From Candidatus Bathycorpusculum sp. (lineage in GTDB: Archaea; Thermoproteota; Bathyarchaeia; Bathyarchaeales; Bathycorpusculaceae): a stretch of 64,000 bases of DNA. Position numbers and translations under genes: made by a program. Positions 37,614-47,672 of the stretch are shown piece after piece. The notes under the pieces were generated by a model. The model was not told the DNA's origin. It was given only the letters and a program-made list of their open reading frames with translations, and searched no databases. Each line of letters begins with the position of its first letter. Position 1 is the stretch's first letter. Location of the stretch: the NCBI GenBank assembly GCA_009778385.1, contig WRJX01000102.1, positions 1 through 64,000 on the forward strand, given 5' to 3'.

Positions 37614-38982
37614 GGTCACGGTATTTACCGCCGCTACCATGGAACCTATCGCCACCACGACTTCTGTCGTTACCTCGGTTACGGTCTCTACCTCTATCAA
37701 AACCTCGGCTACCTCTACCATCTCTACGTTGATCCCTTCTACCGCCATCACCAAAGCGATCACGCCGGTCACGGTTAAAGCGTTGATCACGGTCTCTGCG
37801 TTCTTCCCTTGGTTTGGGTTCTTTGGGTGGTGGAGCATCTTTGTATTTTTCGTGAATCTCTTCGAGGCGTTTGTTGACTTCGTCTTTTAGTCTGTCTCCG
37901 ATAAAGTTTCCGCCAAATGCGTCTGCTCTTGCTGCTATGGAGAGTTTACCGGCAATGACGCGAGCAATTTTTCCTCTTTGCCATCGTTTTGCGTCATGTA
38001 AAAGCGTATGTTGGAAAATTAAACCATGTTTGGGTGGTCTTGCGCCTGTTTTTAGCGATCGGAAGAGCGCTTTTTCTGCACCTAAAACTTGAATGGTGCT
38101 AGCTGGGCGCATAGCTAAGTTTTGTAGGCTGCCCGCCATGGCGATTAGCCTTGCGCCTAATAGTGCGCCAGCTACTGCTCGAACATTTGGTGCAAGTTCT
38201 TCCATGGTACGGTCAACATAGTTCTCCATGTTTTTGCGTAACTCATAGAGATTAAGTACATCGCGGCTAAGACTTTGAATTTGTTGCAAATCCGTTTCTG
38301 ATATGTCAGCACCCATTGAAGTTTGGGCTGTTTTTGCTACAAGTTCAGAGCGCTCTTTTGGAAGACCTTCAGCCACTACTGTCTCAAATGTATAATTTTC
38401 CCTGTCGCCCAAGTTTAAAACTAATCGGGAATATGTCTCGTGTTTTTCTATCAGGCGATCCATCTCTGGGAAGTAAACGCCATACCATTCGCGTAGCCTG
38501 CTCATAAACAGGTTTACGGTTCGGTCTAAATCATCAAGGGTTTGTATTGCTTGTGCAACAATTAAGTCACGTTTTTCAGATGCGCCTTTAATTCGTAGTT
38601 TAGCTAATTCCATGCTAACATTGCGGTTCCAAAGGGCAAGGTCTTGATCGTCTTTTGCAAAGCCTGAGTTTAAAGCTACTTGGTTCATTTTGCTACGGAG
38701 CACTTCAGCTTCTGCAGGGGATGCAACTCCTGTTTTTGTGCTGGTTTTTCTTTGAATTTCATCTGCAAGATTGGCGTTTTCAAATACGAATATTTCATAG
38801 CCAACGTTTCTAAGTAGGGACACTAATGAAAAGACTTCGTCAGAGAGTTTGCCTGACTCAGTCTTAAGTAAGCTTTTTGCTGCTGCCTGAGGCTTTTTAG
38901 GAAACAGAACTTTCTCTACTAAGTTGTTCTTTTCGTCAAAAGCGGCAACGCCGAATGGGTAGTGAATTATGAATGCTTTCAT
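37588..38982 (-). CDS. nop5: NOP5/NOP56-like C/D RNP core protein with RG/RD-rich C-terminal tail
   Basis: Nop domain LGARLIAMAGSLQNLAMRPASTIQVLGAEKALFRSLKTGARPPKHGLIFQH; tail RRDRFGDGGRRDQRRDGRGSRGFDRGRDRNRGNDRSRGGD. Confidence 0.95.
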   Translation of the reverse strand: MKAFIIHYPFGVAAFDEKNNLVEKVLFPKKPQAAAKSLLKTESGKLSDEVFSLVSLLRNVGYEIFVFENANLADEIQRKTSTKTGVASPAEAEVLRSKMNQVALNSGFAKDDQDLALWNRNVSMELAKLRIKGASEKRDLIVAQAIQTLDDLDRTVNLFMSRLREWYGVYFPEMDRLIEKHETYSRLVLNLGDRENYTFETVVAEGLPKERSELVAKTAQTSMGADISETDLQQIQSLSRDVLNLYELRKNMENYVDRTMEELAPNVRAVAGALLGARLIAMAGSLQNLAMRPASTIQVLGAEKALFRSLKTGARPPKHGLIFQHTLLHDAKRWQRGKIARVIAGKLSIAARADAFGGNFIGDRLKDEVNKRLEEIHEKYKDAPPPKEPKPREERRDRDQRFNRDRRDRFGDGGRRDQRRDGRGSRGFDRGRDRNRGNDRSRGGDRFHGSGGKYRDHGEKRRTE

Positions 38983-39154
38983 GCTTTAAGCCTCATTGTG
39001 AGCTATCTATTGACATCACTAAGACTTTATAAATAGTTTTGTTACTTAAAATAAAGAAGATATAAAATAAGAAAAATTCAAGAAAAATGTCGGCGATTTA
39101 TGGTTAGTGTTTGGCTGGGTGAATTTTTATAAAAACAATGTTACATAGTTTTGA

Positions 39155-39838
39155 ATGAGGAAGGCTTATTTGACGAAACATAAAATGTGCGCCTACAGTT
39201 TAGTCTTGATTATTTTAGTTTTAACGATGTCAGGTTTTTTGTCTGCTCAACCAACAACCAACGTTAAAGTGGGAGATTGGATAGAATATCAAGTAACATT
39301 TACAGGAACGCCGCCACCTGATCATTTGATAATTTTTGCGAGAATGGAAATTTTGGATGTCTCGGGACCAATGATTCACGTTAACATAAACTCAACATAT
39401 GCTAACGGTACGCAGGAGGTCATACAATCAACATTGAATCTGCAAACAGGGCAACTCATTGATGATTTCATTATTCCATCAAACTTGAAGACAGGTGACA
39501 GTTTTTATGATTCACGTGTTGGCAACATAACAATTAGTAGCACAGAGCAGCGCAATTATGCGGGAGCTGAACGTACAGTTATTTCAGCTACAAGTCTTAG
39601 TAACACATATGTTTGGGATCAAGCAACTGGAGTTAGCGTTGAAGGAATCTCAATAGAGGCAGATTACACAATGCACAGTATAGTTACGGCGACTAACATG
39701 TGGAACCCAAGCGATGGCCTTAACCGAGTGATAATGTACGCTTTCATAGTAGTTGTAGCAATAATAATTGTCGACCTAGTTTTGTTGTTTTTAACTCGCA
39801 AGCACAAAAAATCAAAGGTCAACCTACCCGTAAATTAA
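39155..39838 (+). CDS. Secreted/membrane-anchored hypothetical protein
   Basis: N-terminal signal and C-terminal TM flanking a beta-rich ectodomain (VKVGDWIEYQVTFTG). Confidence 0.6.
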   Translation: MRKAYLTKHKMCAYSLVLIILVLTMSGFLSAQPTTNVKVGDWIEYQVTFTGTPPPDHLIIFARMEILDVSGPMIHVNINSTYANGTQEVIQSTLNLQTGQLIDDFIIPSNLKTGDSFYDSRVGNITISSTEQRNYAGAERTVISATSLSNTYVWDQATGVSVEGISIEADYTMHSIVTATNMWNPSDGLNRVIMYAFIVVVAIIIVDLVLLFLTRKHKKSKVNLPVN

Positions 39839-39932
39839 ACTCCAAACTTTTTTCTCACATAAGGAACTGTGTAAAAATAATATAATAAGGTGTTGACGTA
39901 TCAGATAGACGATGTGACAAATATAAAAACAA

Positions 39933-40229
39933 GTGAGAAAAATGTTAAGATTGATCAAAATTGCAATCGTTTTCAATATAATAGTAAGTGTTCTGTTTAT
40001 CTATGGAAGTTATGTTCAATGGGATTTGTTTGCAGGAAATAATGCAGCTTCATCAAACATGGTTAGTTGCACATGGAGCCCAACACGCTTAGTAGTGATG
40101 TTTTATGGCAATGAAAACGGCGTTATTAGTACCGTAGAAGGAGCGTTTGCGTATCCTAACACTCCATTTATGCTATTTTGGTTTTCGACAATAGGGAACC
40201 TTTTATTAATCAAACAAAAACATAAATGA
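39933..40229 (+). CDS. Small membrane protein
   Basis: Two hydrophobic segments; plausible start. Confidence 0.4.
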   Translation: MRKMLRLIKIAIVFNIIVSVLFIYGSYVQWDLFAGNNAASSNMVSCTWSPTRLVVMFYGNENGVISTVEGAFAYPNTPFMLFWFSTIGNLLLIKQKHK

Positions 40230-40365
40230 TAACTCATTCTTCATTAAAACTGTCGCATTTATCGCAGGGACGTTGAAGTGGAATAAGGTGGAGCATCGGT
40301 TGTTTTGTTATATTTCGGAATTGGGCGGGATCAACACCTTAGTACATGTTATTTTTACACAGTTC

Positions 40366-40830
40366 CTAAGGCAGTAACAGGTAAAAGATGACAAATAAGC
40401 TGTATGGTATCTCACCTACGGCAGCAAATCTGGGAATACCAGGGATGCTTGGGAGATTTAGAACCGTTAACATGTCTACGACTATGACGAAAAGTAAAAG
40501 GACAATTGTGCCAGACCAACCAAGTTTGTTACCCTTCCAAATCAGGATGGCAAATACAAGTGTAAGTAATCCGAAGGCTGTGGTGTAGATACTGTAAATT
40601 ATTGAACTTTGGGCAGCTATAGCAAGTTCTGAGCCTAAAAACATTAACCCTAAAACAGTGTGGATTATACCAATTAGAATTTGAGCAATGACTAATAGGG
40701 TTATTCCCAAGCGTCTACCTTTGAAAGTTATGGGTTTTTGTTTGTTTTGCACTGCGATCCTGTCTATACATTGCCAAGAGAGGTCATATAACTTTTCATA
40801 AGTTACGTACACTTCTTTCTTTGTTGCCAC
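40366..40830 (-). CDS. Four-TM membrane protein of unknown function
   Basis: Four hydrophobic helices after a soluble N-terminus. Confidence 0.55.
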   Translation of the reverse strand: MATKKEVYVTYEKLYDLSWQCIDRIAVQNKQKPITFKGRRLGITLLVIAQILIGIIHTVLGLMFLGSELAIAAQSSIIYSIYTTAFGLLTLVFAILIWKGNKLGWSGTIVLLLFVIVVDMLTVLNLPSIPGIPRFAAVGEIPYSLFVIFYLLLP

Positions 40831-40912
40831 TTAAGCAAGTAATTCTGAGGGTAATTGTAGTTAAAAAAATAATAAAGTGAAAAAGAAAATAGAAATAAAT
40901 ATGAAGAGACGT

Positions 40913-41608
40913 TTATTCGAGAATGATTCTTGCGTCGACAGTGTTTGTGCCTTTGGCGTATGCCATGATTGGATTTAAGTCAAGCTCTGCAATTTCTGGG
41001 TGTTCCATGAGGAGCTTAGAGACGTTGACTAAAATCTGTGCAAGAGCATCAATATCTGCTGCTGGAGTGTTACGGTAGCCTTTTAGCAATGCTGCTGCTT
41101 TAAGACCCGTGATCATTTCCTTTGCTTCGTCAATGTTAACTGGAGCAATTTTGAAGGTGACGTCTTTTAGTACTTCAACAAATATTCCGCCTAAACCAAA
41201 CATGATGGTTGCGCCAAACTGTGGGTCTTTGATTGCACCTACGATGACTTCTGTTCCTGCAGGCGCCATTTCCATAACAAGAACACCTAAAAGGTTTGCT
41301 TTTGCATTGTATTTTTTGGCGTTTTCAATAATTGTCTTGTATGCTGCTTCAACGTCTGCAGCTGTTTTAAGACCAACTTTAACTCCTCCAGCGTCGGATT
41401 TGTGGATGATCTCTGGAGAGACAATTTTTGCAACAACTGGGAAACCTATTTCTTCAGCTATTTTTGCTGCTTCTTTCTCGTTAGTTGCTAACTGGAATTT
41501 TGGAACAGTGAGGCCATATTCCATGATGATGCTTTTAGCTTCGGACTCAAGGAGCGCTTTACGGTTTTCACTGCGTGCTTGAGCTATAATTTTATCAGTC
41601 ATATTCAC
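40913..41608 (-). CDS. acdB: Acetate-CoA ligase (ADP-forming) beta subunit, ATP-grasp
   Basis: LLESEAKSIIMEYGLTVPK...IGFPVVAKIVSPEIIHKSDAGGVKVGL; VEVLKDVTFKIAPV. Confidence 0.93.
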   Translation of the reverse strand: MNMTDKIIAQARSENRKALLESEAKSIIMEYGLTVPKFQLATNEKEAAKIAEEIGFPVVAKIVSPEIIHKSDAGGVKVGLKTAADVEAAYKTIIENAKKYNAKANLLGVLVMEMAPAGTEVIVGAIKDPQFGATIMFGLGGIFVEVLKDVTFKIAPVNIDEAKEMITGLKAAALLKGYRNTPAADIDALAQILVNVSKLLMEHPEIAELDLNPIMAYAKGTNTVDARIILE

Positions 41609-41683
41609 GATTTAACGTCTCCATTAATTTGCAAGGAATGACATACAGGTTTCCTTTAAAATTCTTTTGTTTGCAATACGCAG

Positions 41684-42937
41684 TTAAGTCATGGCTAAGA
41701 GAGCAAAAACTTTCGCGTCTGCGACCATAGCAGAAATCTTTGCGTACTCATTAGGCTGATGAGCCACCTCATCAATGGTACTCCATACGGCTGCTTGAAT
41801 ACCTTGTTTACGGAAAAACACTGCACAACTACCGCCACCAATACCACCTATTGATGCATCAACACCTCGTGCTTCCTTAATTGCTGCTTTTAACCGCAAC
41901 ACAACCTCGGCCTGGTCTGTTTCAAGTATAGGTGAAATTTGTTTTTGTAGTATCTCTAAGTCTATTTTTGCCCCAGTTTTTTCCTTATAATAATCTAATA
42001 AAGCGTTAATGTCACTTAAAATCTCATCAAGACTATATGTAGGTAAGATGCGGCAATCAAAATAGGTTATATCTTCACCAGGAATTACATTAACTGCCTC
42101 AACATTGGGTTCTTTTTTGGTAGGTTCAAAAGTGCTCTCGGGCACATCAAAACGGTCATCTCGTTTGGGATGTTTTTCATGTAGCATTTTATCTATTGCC
42201 AAAGTAATTTCCATACCAATTCGGTGTGCGTTTAATCCTCTATCTGGACGGCTACCATGTGTCTGTTTACCCACAGTGCGTAGTTTTAGCCATAAAATGC
42301 TTTTTTCTGCAACTTCAATAAAGTCACCAGTTGCATTACCAGCATCGGGAACAACAATAAAATCGCCTGGTTTGAAAATATTTTGGCTAAGCAGGTGCTG
42401 GATGCCATATTGGCTACCCTGTTCCTCATCTGCTACAAATGCAAGACCAACAGTGAATTCAGGCTTAACCCCTAACTGCTTAAGCGCTTTTAACGCATAA
42501 ATTGAAGCAACCATAGACTGCCCATTATCTTCACTACCTCTACCAATAATATGATCGCCCGATATGATAGGATTAAATGGTTTAGTTTCTGTCCACACCA
42601 CTTTACCTGGTGGAACAACATCAAGATGAGTAATTATCCAGAGCCGTTTCTGATCTGAGACACCATAAAGATAAGCAATAACATTTGGACGTTTACCACT
42701 AGAAACCCGCAAGTCTGGCGCATCATAATGTTCAATTTTGTCAAAACCAGCCTCTTCTAAAAGTTGAATTAGCTGTTGAGCTTTTTGCTCTTCACCATCA
42801 CCCCCGTTTTCAGGAGCAATTGCAGGTATACTGATAAGAGACATTAGAGCTTGCACCATTTCCTGCTTTAAGCTATCAATTTGAGTGAAAACAGTAGTTT
42901 TATCCATAACTAAAACCTTCAATAAAAAGATAAACAA
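41684..42937 (-). CDS. M20 family peptidase/deacylase (ArgE/DapE-like)
   Basis: ITHLDVVPPG, GRGSEDNGQSMVASIYALKAL, ADEEQGSQYGIQHLL, IGGGSCAVFFRKQGIQAAVWSTIDEVAHQPNEY. Confidence 0.92.
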   Translation of the reverse strand: MFIFLLKVLVMDKTTVFTQIDSLKQEMVQALMSLISIPAIAPENGGDGEEQKAQQLIQLLEEAGFDKIEHYDAPDLRVSSGKRPNVIAYLYGVSDQKRLWIITHLDVVPPGKVVWTETKPFNPIISGDHIIGRGSEDNGQSMVASIYALKALKQLGVKPEFTVGLAFVADEEQGSQYGIQHLLSQNIFKPGDFIVVPDAGNATGDFIEVAEKSILWLKLRTVGKQTHGSRPDRGLNAHRIGMEITLAIDKMLHEKHPKRDDRFDVPESTFEPTKKEPNVEAVNVIPGEDITYFDCRILPTYSLDEILSDINALLDYYKEKTGAKIDLEILQKQISPILETDQAEVVLRLKAAIKEARGVDASIGGIGGGSCAVFFRKQGIQAAVWSTIDEVAHQPNEYAKISAMVADAKVFALLAMT

Positions 42938-43366
42938 AGCAAGTTTTAACGTTTTTCAAATAAAGGCCTATTTGATAAAACATAGAAGACCATAGTCTTA
43001 ATTATTTAGGTATTCTTCCGGTTGGTGTACATATTCCAAATGATTCAAATGGTTGCTTAGAGCACAAACATCTCAGGTATATGCTAAGGAAATACACATC
43101 CCACCAGCAAACACTAATTGTAACTAATGTCTAATGTGTTTTCGCTAGATTCGGTTTTGTGGATGTATGCCCACAGGTTTTTCGCTGAAATATCCCCCTT
43201 CAAACTGCAAGATACCTAAAAGGTGTTCAACCTATTTATCGAATTAACAACTCGCAATAGGAGATTTTTAGTCTGATGACATTGTTCTTTATCCTGTTTT
43301 TCACCGGCATGTTTTTTGGTCTTATGGTAATTATAAACAAAGAGCAAATAAAATGGGGAGCGGTAA

Positions 43367-44128
43367 ATGATGAAACTAGAGAACAAAATTGTCTTAGTTA
43401 CAGGAGCAAGCTCAGGTATGGGCAAGGCCATATCGTTGCTTTTTGCCAAAGAAGGTGCAACAGTTATTGCAGTTGCGAGACGTTTAGAACGTCTCATTGA
43501 ACTTGAGGCCTTATCTGCGGGATTATCTGGTAAAATTGTAGCTCGGAAGGGAGATGTCTCAGATGAGCCAGTCATGAACACACTTGTAGACAGTATAGTC
43601 ACAGAATTTGGTACAATAGACATCTTGGTTAACAATGCAGGCATTATGGATGAGATGATGCCTGCCGCTGAAGTAACAAACGAAATCTGGGATCGAGTTA
43701 TGAGTGTTAACCTCAAAGCGCCATTTAACCTGATTCGAAAAAGTTTGCCTATTATGATTAGTAAGGGTTCAGGTGTTATCGTCAACATTGCGTCTCTTAG
43801 CGGTCTTTATGGTTCACGTGCGGGTGCGGCGTATACTGCCTCCAAGTTCGCTGTTGTCGGTCTGACAAAAAATGTTGGCTTTATGTATGCGCCAAAGGGT
43901 ATTCGTTGCAATGCGATTTGTCCGGGCGCAGTAGATACTGAGATTTCTGTTGGCATAAAGAATCCAAGTATGTTTGGCTTCTCGCGTGTGAGGACAGGTA
44001 TGGATGCAAATCCGCGTCAGGGCTCTGCTGAAGAAATCGCAAAGGTGGCACTCTTCCTTGCGTGCGATGACTCAAGTTTTGTTAACGGTGCCACGCTGAC
44101 TGTTGACAGTGGTTGGAGCGCATATTGA
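43367..44128 (+). CDS. Short-chain dehydrogenase/reductase
   Basis: TGASSGMGKAISLLFAKEGA, NNAGIMDEM, YTASKFAVVGLTKNVG, CPGAVDTEI. Confidence 0.93.
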   Translation: MMKLENKIVLVTGASSGMGKAISLLFAKEGATVIAVARRLERLIELEALSAGLSGKIVARKGDVSDEPVMNTLVDSIVTEFGTIDILVNNAGIMDEMMPAAEVTNEIWDRVMSVNLKAPFNLIRKSLPIMISKGSGVIVNIASLSGLYGSRAGAAYTASKFAVVGLTKNVGFMYAPKGIRCNAICPGAVDTEISVGIKNPSMFGFSRVRTGMDANPRQGSAEEIAKVALFLACDDSSFVNGATLTVDSGWSAY

Positions 44129-44181
44129 TTTGCAGCTCCATGCCAAATTTTTCAAATACACTGTATACATTATTTAATGCC

Positions 44182-44330
44182 CATTCGGCAGTTTGCGCTG
44201 AAACAATAGGCAATTACTTTGTCGCCCGATAAATTTCCAAAAAAGAGGTAAACTTATACAAACGATCTAAATTAGGTCATAACTATACCGCGCAAACAAT
44301 TTAACGTACTTTTTCCCAAACTGCCGAATG
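44182..44330. repeat. 149-bp segment bounded by perfect 14-bp inverted repeats CATTCGGCAGTTTG/CAAACTGCCGAATG
   Basis: Arms 44182-44195 and 44317-44330. Confidence 0.9.
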
Positions 44331-44412
44331 TGAGTTATGAGTTTTTTATCGTTCATGTTTTCTTCATCTTGCGATGTTTTCCTAAGTAAAAAGATGTAAA
44401 GTCGTGCATATT

Positions 44413-45396
44413 TTATGCTTGTGTTTGTAGTGCTTTGAGGCGTTTTATGATGTTTGGGTGTGTTGAGAAGAGTTCTGCGAATTTTTCTGCACCAGTTAAG
44501 TTTTTAGATAGGGCGTCTCTTAGGAGGTCTTTTTTGTTTGTAGTTTTGTCTGTGTGGAGTTCTTCTGCGTCTGTTTCTGCTCTGTCAGGGTCGCTTATGA
44601 AAAGGGTTTTGAAGGATGTGTTGCTTTTTTGTTCGCCTCTGTTGTGGCTGCGTCGGTATCGGTTTTGGTTTTTGCTTTCGTTTACTATTGTTACAAGTCC
44701 GGTTGAGAGTTTTTCTGCACCGTTTTCAACTATTGATACGCTGTGGCGGTCTGCATAGTATTCGCGTAGGCGGCTAAGGTATAGGGTAAACATGTTAAGG
44801 ATCCATGAAAATGCCATAAAGGCTATGCCGATTATGGCGTTGTTGCCTCCGCTGCTACGGTTTCTGCCGCCAACCATGCCCGAAAACATTAATGAGAAAC
44901 CAATGTAGTAGAACAAGGCTGGCAGAAAGGAAACTGTCATCATAATTTGTACATCTCGATGTTTTAAGTGACCAAGTTCATGTCCTATGACTGCTTCAAC
45001 CTCACCTTTGTCTAAGGATTTTAACAATCCTTGAGTTATAGCAACACGGTTACCGGTTAAGGGTGAACCGTAAGCAAAAGCGTTTGGCATTGGAATTTGG
45101 GCGAGCATTAATTTAGGTGGAGAAATTTTACTTTTAAGGCTTAACTCTTTAACCATCTTGTGAATTTCAGGATTTTCGTTAGGCCCCATTTCTTTTGCTT
45201 TATAGATTGCACCAACAAGGTAAGGAGAAAGCAACCACTGGGCGATGTTAAAAATTACCACAAGTACGCCGATGGTAATTATGCCTAAACCAACGTCAGC
45301 CAACGTTAAAATTACTGTGAACACAAGGGTTGATAAACCAAAAATTACCGCTAAAGTTCCAATCATTGAAAAATGGAGTTTCCAAACACTCATCAC
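44413..45396 (-). CDS. htpX: HtpX-family zinc metalloprotease
   Basis: PMPNAFAYGSPLTGNRVAITQGLLKSLDKGEVEAVIGHELGHLKHRDVQIM. Confidence 0.94.
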   Translation of the reverse strand: MMSVWKLHFSMIGTLAVIFGLSTLVFTVILTLADVGLGIITIGVLVVIFNIAQWLLSPYLVGAIYKAKEMGPNENPEIHKMVKELSLKSKISPPKLMLAQIPMPNAFAYGSPLTGNRVAITQGLLKSLDKGEVEAVIGHELGHLKHRDVQIMMTVSFLPALFYYIGFSLMFSGMVGGRNRSSGGNNAIIGIAFMAFSWILNMFTLYLSRLREYYADRHSVSIVENGAEKLSTGLVTIVNESKNQNRYRRSHNRGEQKSNTSFKTLFISDPDRAETDAEELHTDKTTNKKDLLRDALSKNLTGAEKFAELFSTHPNIIKRLKALQTQA

Positions 45397-45466
45397 TATA
45401 CACTTCGCTTCTTAATTTTTAAATGAAGCACCACAATAATATAGGTTTATGATAAAATACTAACAT

Positions 45467-46264
45467 TTAATCTGCCAAAACAACTAATCTGCTTGACTTT
45501 ACACTAAAATTTTGACCCTCATAACCTCCACAAACTTGTTCAACCATAAAACCTGAGCCCAATAACATTTCGTGTAATTGACTTAGTTTATAGAGGCGTG
45601 TTGTGTGATGAAAAAACGTTAGTTTTCCGTCAGTTTTATCTTTAGTAACCCAAAAGTCAAAAAGTCTCCCAGCTTTGGGGTCTACAGTGCGTTTCTGAAA
45701 CAGAAAAAAGTTTGTATATTCACGCCACTTGTAGAAACTAAGAATATATTGACTGATTGCATTTGGGTATCGCAACAAGACAGGTAAAAAGAGCCATTGT
45801 AAATTTGCTATGCTATGTTTTGGGTATTTTCTTTTAAGCTGCTCACGGTTAAAAACATCTAAAATAAACAAGCCGCTGTGACATAGAGTTTGGCGTAGTT
45901 CTTTTAGACTTTTAAAATCAGCCTCCTCAGTGGGTAAATAGCCAAAGCTGTTGTCTAAGCTTAATGCTATAGTGAACGCTTTATCCTTAAAGGGTAAATG
46001 TTGCAAATCGGCTTTTACTAGTTGTGCTTGAGTTTGGTGTTGTTTTGCGATTTTAAGCAATTTTGACGATATATCTAACCCTACAACGTTAAATCCTTCC
46101 TTTGACAGGAGAATGGTGTGTCTGCCTGTTCCGCAGCCTAAATCCAAAATCCAGCCTTCAGTAGAGATGTTGTTTTTGATGAACTGGATTTGTCGTTCTG
46201 TTGGTTCTTTATCAGCAATTTCCTGCCAATATTTGCCCATGGCATCAAAAACGTTTGGTTGCAC
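45467..46264 (-). CDS. Class I SAM-dependent methyltransferase
   Basis: GWILDLGCGTGRHTILLSKEGFNVVGLDIS...VKADLQHLPFKDKAF. Confidence 0.9.
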   Translation of the reverse strand: MQPNVFDAMGKYWQEIADKEPTERQIQFIKNNISTEGWILDLGCGTGRHTILLSKEGFNVVGLDISSKLLKIAKQHQTQAQLVKADLQHLPFKDKAFTIALSLDNSFGYLPTEEADFKSLKELRQTLCHSGLFILDVFNREQLKRKYPKHSIANLQWLFLPVLLRYPNAISQYILSFYKWREYTNFFLFQKRTVDPKAGRLFDFWVTKDKTDGKLTFFHHTTRLYKLSQLHEMLLGSGFMVEQVCGGYEGQNFSVKSSRLVVLAD

Positions 46265-46351
46265 CTATTTTCACCACGTATGTTTATTTTGTTCTAAGAG
46301 AGCTTAAATAATAATAGCCTTTTTAATATAATCTAAAGTGGGTAATGTCAT

Positions 46352-47068
46352 TTGACTGAAAAGCAGGAATGGCAACATGTTTACATGATTTTAAAACTAT
46401 CAGAGATGGGTGCGTATCGTAGAATTGCAAAAATATCTACAGAGTTTTTAGCTGAAAAGCTTGGGATTTCGCAGCAGACTGCCTCACGTTATCTTATTGA
46501 GCTTGAGCGTAAAGGTTGGATTAAGCGAAATATTACCCCTGATGGTAGTCTGATAAAAATTGATGAGTTAGGCATACGTGAATTGCTTAAACTTTACTCT
46601 AATCTTAAAGTTGTTATTGAAACAGCTTATCCTCCTTCAGTTACCCTTGAAGGGGTAATATTTACAGGTCTTGGTGAGGGTGCGTATTATATTTCAAAAG
46701 AAAAATATCGCAAACAAATAACAGATAAACTTGGTTTTGAACCATATCAAGGCACTTTAAACCTTAAACTATCAAGTGACTATGATATTAAAACCCGTAT
46801 GGAATTAGAAGCCTATCCAGCAATTGAAGTGGAAGGATTCAAAAGCACAGATCGTAGCTTCGGTCTTGTAAAATGTTATCCCGCAATAATTGGCAACAAA
46901 GTTAAAGGTGCTCTGATAATTGCCACACGTAGCCATTATGATGTTTCAGTTCTGGAAATCATTGCGCCAATCTATTTGCGTAAACATTTAAACCTTAAAG
47001 ATGGGCACAAAGTAAAAGTTGAAGTTTTTACTTCTCCCTCTAACTCGGTTGATAAGAGTAATTTATAG
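46352..47068 (+). CDS. ribK: CTP-dependent riboflavin kinase with N-terminal wHTH
   Basis: LEGVIFTGLGEGAYYISKEKYRKQITDKLGFEPYQGTLNLKL; HTH LAEKLGISQQTASRYLIELERKGWI. Confidence 0.93.
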   Translation: MTEKQEWQHVYMILKLSEMGAYRRIAKISTEFLAEKLGISQQTASRYLIELERKGWIKRNITPDGSLIKIDELGIRELLKLYSNLKVVIETAYPPSVTLEGVIFTGLGEGAYYISKEKYRKQITDKLGFEPYQGTLNLKLSSDYDIKTRMELEAYPAIEVEGFKSTDRSFGLVKCYPAIIGNKVKGALIIATRSHYDVSVLEIIAPIYLRKHLNLKDGHKVKVEVFTSPSNSVDKSNL

Positions 47069-47672
47069 TATACTGGCTTTCTTTTTCGGGTTTACGTCTT
47101 GATGCTATAATATATCCAGTAATCAATCCAAAGGCTAGTCCGCCAAGATGCGCTAAGACATTAACGCTTTCACCTATGTTTATAAAGAATAAAAAGAACG
47201 CAAACACCAAAGCACCAACAATTGATTGTTGCATAGCTCGTCTATTGTAAATTATGCAGGCTCCAAAAAGGGCAAATATTGCCCCTGAAGCACCAACTGA
47301 AAGGTAATTTGGCCCAAGTGCTAATGAGAGCAGGTTACCTGTTAAACCACCTAGGAAATATATTCCCAAGTATTCTGGCAGGGAGAACATTTCTTCTGCT
47401 CTTAAGCCAAAAATTAACAGAAACAACAAGTTGCCTCCAAGATGAATCAATGAAGCATGAATAAACATTGAAGTAAACAATTGGTATTGGTAGTAAAAAC
47501 CCCCATTTAAAATTAACCAGTTACACTGTCCCAGCACATAAGTTACACTATTAGATGTAACAAATATATTTCCGCCTACAATAGCACCGTAAATATATAA
47601 TGCAATGTTTAAGGCAATCAGAACATACGTGATTTTATATTTCTCTGAGCTTTTTGGAACTTTAACAATCAT
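47040..47672 (-). CDS. Rhomboid family intramembrane serine protease
   Basis: YQLFTSMFIHASLIHLGGNLLFLLIFG, SVGASGAIFALFGA, VNVLAHLGGLAFGLITGYII. Confidence 0.92.
   Translation of the reverse strand: MIVKVPKSSEKYKITYVLIALNIALYIYGAIVGGNIFVTSNSVTYVLGQCNWLILNGGFYYQYQLFTSMFIHASLIHLGGNLLFLLIFGLRAEEMFSLPEYLGIYFLGGLTGNLLSLALGPNYLSVGASGAIFALFGACIIYNRRAMQQSIVGALVFAFFLFFINIGESVNVLAHLGGLAFGLITGYIIASRRKPEKESQYTINYSYQPS

Noticed and set aside
37614-37838. N-terminal extension of the fibrillarin ORF (MLHHPKNPNQGKNAETV...VVAIGSMVAAVNTVT)
   Set aside because: This part is an alternate frame of the NOP5 RG-rich tail; homology to fibrillarin begins after MVRSGEPSN, so the start was moved to 37613.
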